Assembly (NCBI RefSeq): GCF_000188695.1
Contig: NW_004754930.1
Coordinates: 662,917-675,416 of the forward strand
Direction: 5' to 3'
DNA length: 12,500 nucleotides
From: Salpingoeca rosetta
Lineage: Eukaryota > Opisthokonta > Choanoflagellata > Craspedida > Salpingoecidae
Below the pieces are notes generated by a model that ran no database searches, had not been told where the DNA came from, and saw nothing but the letters and a program-made list of their open reading frames with translations. A program made the translations under genes and the position numbers. Position 1 is the first letter of the stretch, and the number at the start of each line of letters is the position of its first letter. Positions 9,213 through 12,500 of this stretch are shown piece by piece.

Positions 9213-9945
9213 CACACACACACACATACACAGACAGAGGCACGGGAGAGGGCTCACCATGTCTGGCTTGTGCTGGCAGAGCTGTGCGACGACGGTGGTG
9301 AAGGCGAGGTTGTTGTCCATCTCGCTGAAGAACTGATCCCAGCCGCCCGTTGCATCCAGCGCATCGGCAACAAACCCGCTCTCCGAGCGCTCGAGGAACT
9401 GCTTGAAGGCATCAACGGCGTCCTGCATGGGATTCACGTCACCCTCGGGCTGCAGGCGCACGCATGACGCAAGACGAAGCAGCAGTTGCGCAAGGACGTC
9501 GCTGTAATTGTCCTCGGCAAGCTGTGCTGTCTCCTCCACGAAGAACAGCTCCTTCAGCGCACGCGTCGCCTGATGATGTGGTGATTTGTGTGTGTGTGTG
9601 TGAGTGTGTGTGTGTGTGAGTGTGTGTGTGTGTGTGTGTGTGAGTGTATTTGGGTTAGGGGTGTGGGTGAAAAGGATGGCAGCAAGCGTAACGAGTGAAG
9701 CATGTGAGAATATGAGGATGCGAGGTACAATGACAGTTACGGTGAGCTCTCAAGCAAGCGGTGTGCACGTACGGGCACAATCGCGTGTACCTTCATTGGT
9801 GGCAGGGTGTGTGTGAATTTGCCTCCCTGGTCGTGATACGGCAAGCTGTGGAAACAGGAATGTGAGTACACGGCGGTTCGTAAGCACGCCACCTGCGCAC
9901 GAGCACGGGCACACACGAACGATGACAACAACAACGACAACAACA

Positions 9946-10037
<92 letters not shown>

Positions 10038-11549
10038 ACAGCAGCAGCCCACCTGTTGTCGAGGATGCTGAGAAGCTCTGTGAGGATGCGTGGGGCAAGG
10101 TTCTGGTCGGCGGAGAGCGTGTGCCACATGTCCACCACCAGCTCCGCAAACGGGAGGTCAAACGAGAGCAGCTTCTTGATGACCGCATCAAGGTGATGCA
10201 CAGCCAGCGTGCGGATGGCTCGAAGGACACCCGTCTTCGTCCGCTCTTGCGTAATGGCCTCCAGCTGCCGGCGTTGAAGACAAAACACACCACACCACAG
10301 TGGGCCAGCATGCGCGTGCGTGTGCGCGCGTGTGAGTATTGGTACAGTGAGCAGAGCGAGGAAGAACAGCTGAGAGCGTTTGCACGATTGCTTGAAAGAA
10401 AGGCATGTCCTCAAAACTAGAAAAGAGACGCAAACAGGCAGATACATACATGCGTAAACGCACCTTCTCGTAGAGGGCGTCAATGATGGCGTCGACTTCG
10501 TTTTCCAAATCACCGCCGCGAAGCCTGAGCGGCGACAAGTGCACGTGCATACGTGTATGCATGTGTGCACGCATGTGTGAATGTGTAGGCGAGAAGTACG
10601 CGGAGCGAGTCAAGTGAAAAAGGGAAACGGCTTGTCCTCAAGCTTCAGCAAACAGGACGGCAACATGAACGGAATGTGACGATAATACGGAAGACACGAG
10701 CACGGCACCGATTGCAAAACACCGTCCTCACTTGAACAGGCCGTTGATGACAACACAGGCGCCGTCGCCGCCGTCTGTAAACACGTCCAAGAGCCCTTCA
10801 AACAGCGGATAAATCAGATCCAGCAGCTCCTCTTTCGAAATCTTCTTTGCCAGCACCTGTTGTCACGCACACACGTGTGCATGTAAGAGTAGCACGCACA
10901 TGAGTGTTTGTGGATGTGGACATGTGTGTGTGTTGCGTGTGGTTGTGTCTTTGTTGATGCGCGTGCTTGTTGGTGTCATCCCGCGCATGCTGCGAGCTAT
11001 GGCAATCGCAAGCACGGTATGTGAGAAGCGGCAAGCACCGCTGGCAAAATGGTCGCAAACCTTCGACAGGTCGTTGACAACGGAGAAGAGCGGGTTTGAG
11101 TCGCCGTTCTCTGCGCGCTGAATCAGCTTGTCAATCGCCTGCACAGCGCACAGTCCAAGCCACACCACACCATCAGTCGCAGCAACAGCAGCATGGTAGC
11201 AGTAGTAACGGCAGCACGTCGGTAAGACAAGCGGGTGTCACACGAGAACGCGTGCAAGCAGCAACATGCACGCAACACCTTCATGCCGGGCTCAACCAGC
11301 CCAACAACAGCTGGTGGACCTACATTGATGATTGGGTCCGTCTCATTCATGTCACCCGCCATCACACGGCGAATATGCAGCAGCGTCTGGTGTGCATATG
11401 TGTGTACGAGAGAATACGCGTGTATGTGTGAATAGGCGAGCAAGAGCATCAAACAACCACGGCAGGCAGGAAAGTTGGAGATGGCAACGGGGCTTTGATG
11501 TGCTGAATACTCAAGTGTGTTGGTGTGTGTGTATGTGTGTGTGTGTGTT

Positions 11550-11585
<36 letters not shown>

Positions 11586-12427
11586 CGTGCGCGCGTGCGT
11601 GTGTGTGTGTGTCATTGTGCGTGGCGTCAACAAGGAGACGGCAGGGGAAGGGTGAGACCCCTGACCTTGATAGAGCCGAGGGCGTGCTGACGAACAGGAA
11701 GCATTGGATCCGCACACCGCGGAATGAAGTCCGCAAGCAGCTTGCCTGCACACAAGAGGAGGAGGAGGAGGAGGAGGAGGAGGAGGATGGCAGATTGAGA
11801 GGTTAGTCGACATGCAGAGTGGTTCGCACCACACAAGACAAGATGCGTGGTGCGGCTTTCAGAGACAAAAGCCAAGACAAACGGGACAACCACAGAGTCA
11901 AACAACGCGCCACACAGGAGACAGAGGGCAAACGTCTCTGACCGAAGCCTGCCATGGCGGTATTTGTGTTTGGATCTGTGGACGACTGCGCATCTGCACG
12001 CTCGTCCAAGATCTGAAACATCACATCCAGCACATCGTGGATGGCCGCCATCATGTGCTCCCGCTGCGTGTGCGGGCGCGTGTGTATTTGTGTGCGCGTA
12101 TGTGCGTGTGTGCATTTGTGTGCGTATGTGCGTGTGTGCGTGTGTGTATGTGTTGATGTGAGCTGCTTGCGTATGTCGTATCACTCATACATTCTATGCA
12201 GGTGCTAGATTGGACCGAAGCAAACCACAAACGACTGCTGTGCATGAGAGCACGTGTCGCGTGCATGCACACCTGGTGGTCTTTGAGGGAGACGATGTAG
12301 GGCGAGAGGTGCTTGTAGACACTTTGCAGACACGTCGTTGTTGGATCCTTGCGAATCACAACCGCAAACAGACCGCCCAGGCTGCAGAATGCATGATCCA
12401 CGGCAGGTTCATGGCGCCAGTGAGTGA
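6647..12427 (-). CDS. Maestro-type HEAT-repeat protein (MROH1/HEATR7A-like), 18 exons, 5' partial
   Basis: Exons in transcript order: 12427-12273, 12063-11943, 11745-11666, 11386-11279, 11138-11061, 10856-10732, 10524-10464, 10264-10053, 9845-9791, 9569-9258, 9031-8857, 8678-8500, 8159-7998, 7813-7692, 7462-7387, 7214-7143, 6988-6892, 6729-6647. All are GT/AG and phase-consistent, giving 756 residues plus TGA. Recognisable MROH blocks in order are [149 protein letters not shown] and a last HEAT repeat [19 protein letters not shown]. The family consists of large all-helical HEAT scaffolds; as I recall, MROH1 has been linked to lysosomes. The visible part corresponds to roughly the C-terminal half of an animal MROH1. 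No signal peptide or membrane helix is seen in the main frame. The least certain boundaries are 7692 (7695 is also in phase) and the first exon. Confidence 0.85.
7289..7336. repeat. (CA)23 microsatellite
   Basis: CA units, interrupted once by CG, sit in the MROH intron at 7215-7386. On the coding strand this is a GT repeat. Confidence 0.95.
7485..7517. repeat. A13 and G-rich run (minus-strand pyrimidine tract)
   Basis: Thirteen A are followed by a G-rich run. On the coding strand this reads CCCTCC...T13, a long pyrimidine tract ending about 20 bases before the acceptor at 7463. It probably acts as that acceptor's polypyrimidine tract. Confidence 0.8.
7527..7629. repeat. (TG)35 microsatellite with degenerate flank
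   Basis: About 35 TG units, then TGCGTG, TATGTG and GAGTGAGCGAGTGAG words. All lie in the MROH intron at 7463-7691 and read as (CA)n on the coding strand. Confidence 0.95.
7952..7997. repeat. (CCCACA)/(CA) array abutting a splice donor
   Basis: CCCACA words lead into CA units that stop exactly at the exon edge at 7998. On the coding strand the exon ends GAACAG and the intron starts with a GT repeat, so the donor is the first repeat unit. Confidence 0.9.
8360..8482. repeat. (CAGG)/(CAGA)/(CAGT) tetranucleotide array
   Basis: GCAG, ACAG, TCAG and AAAG tetramers form a composite array in the 340-base MROH intron. A 36-base block (CAGA units, three TCAG units, then AGAAAG) is tandemly repeated: AGAAAG occurs at 8401 and again at 8437. 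Confidence 0.9.
9089..9240. repeat. (AC)30, then (CAGA) and (CA) blocks
   Basis: About 30 AC units end at 9149. After 30 unique bases a CAGA run, a CA run and CAGACAGA follow up to 9240. All lie in the MROH intron at 9032-9257. Confidence 0.9.
9586..9645. repeat. (TG)n with GAGTG interruptions
   Basis: TG units broken three times by GAGTG, within the MROH intron at 9570-9790, close to its acceptor end on the coding strand. Confidence 0.9.
9923..10044. repeat. (CAA)n trinucleotide tract
   Basis: A trinucleotide tract with about 25 pure CAA units between 9948 and 10024, flanked by CGA- and GCA-interrupted copies. On the coding strand it is (TTG)n inside the MROH intron at 9846-10052, and it gives rise to spurious poly-Gln, poly-Leu, poly-Val and poly-Cys frames. 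Confidence 0.95.
11524..11612. repeat. (TG)n microsatellite with TTGG and GCGTGC interruptions
   Basis: Interrupted TG run in the MROH intron at 11387-11665, reading as CA on the coding strand. Confidence 0.9.
11756..11787. repeat. (GGA)10 (coding-strand TCC tract)
   Basis: About ten GGA units. On the coding strand they form (TCC)n followed by TCTTGTGTGCAG, the acceptor at 11746, so the microsatellite supplies the polypyrimidine tract. Confidence 0.9.
12068..12152. repeat. Degenerate TGTGCG/TATGTG repeat
   Basis: GTGTGCGTATGTGC-type words with a loose period of about 10-20 bases lie next to the acceptor of the MROH intron at 12064-12272. On the coding strand they give a CACACGCA-rich 3' end. 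Confidence 0.8.
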
Positions 12428-12500
12428 CTAGCAGCAACACACACAGAAAGAGACAACAAACACAAAAGTACAAGCATACAAAAGTACAAGCATACAAAAT
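12428..12500 (-). other. Incomplete intron of the MROH-like gene
   Basis: The minus strand ends an intron here with the acceptor TTGCTGCTAG just before the exon beginning at 12427, which starts with the last two bases of a split codon. The upstream exon is outside the window. The segment contains a 16-base tandem duplication and no coding signal. Confidence 0.55.
12462..12493. repeat. 16-base direct tandem duplication
   Basis: ACAAAAGTACAAGCAT occurs twice head to tail (12462-12477 and 12478-12493) at the window edge. More copies could lie beyond 12500. Confidence 0.9.

Noticed and set aside
9650..9662. GGGTTAGGGG resembling a telomere repeat
   Set aside because: There is only one copy, inside an intron at the end of a TG run, so it is chance similarity.
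9793..10311. Poly-Leu, poly-Val, poly-Cys and poly-Gln frames
   Set aside because: All come from the single CAA/TTG tract read in different frames. The real coding parts are the exons at 10053-10264 and 9791-9845 on the minus strand.
10310..10435. Minus-strand open segment with [16 protein letters not shown] that looks like a HEAT helix
   Set aside because: It lies inside the 199-base intron at 10265-10463. Using its acceptor from the preceding phase 0 donor gives an immediate stop, and the only in-phase donor leaves an intron of about 33 bases. Skipping it joins ALYEK to LEAITQER in phase, matching the MROH block order.

Overview
This window is nuclear DNA from an intron-rich, fairly GC-rich unicellular eukaryote. 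It has no bacterial features: there are no Shine-Dalgarno sites or operons, and reading frames survive only after GT/AG introns of about 110-375 bases are removed. Most introns carry long (TG)n/(CA)n or related microsatellites, and these account for nearly all of the long His/Thr, Cys/Val and poly-Leu frames. Short introns, phase-1 module exons in an extracellular protein, an ILEI/FAM3-type domain and a MROH-family HEAT protein together suggest a holozoan protist, most likely a choanoflagellate. That placement is an inference.

Layout. Positions 1-5755 (+ strand) hold the 3' part of a 19-exon gene; its 5' end lies outside the window. I spliced it by hand and every junction keeps phase, giving 635 residues plus a TGA stop. 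In order it encodes a Thr-rich stretch, one small Cys-rich module, about 160 residues of coiled coil, an ILEI/FAM3-like domain and an unrecognised C-terminal region of about 220 residues. A canonical AATAAA follows at 5987-5992.

Positions 5756-6646 lie between two convergent genes. They hold the 3' flanks, an A/T homopolymer, a GA-rich microsatellite and a possible extra exon on the minus strand that would encode a hydrophobic tail.

Positions 6647-12427 (- strand) hold the C-terminal 756 residues of a HEAT-repeat protein of the Maestro family (MROH1/HEATR7A-like). They fall in 18 phase-consistent exons; the 5' part lies beyond 12500.

The two genes face each other tail to tail, and nothing indicates that they share a pathway: the first looks secreted or cell-surface, the second cytosolic or membrane-peripheral. 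Their intron phases differ sharply (phase 1 dominates the first, phase 0 the second). I saw no tRNA, rRNA, CRISPR array, transposase or reverse transcriptase, but I could not run covariance or homology searches.
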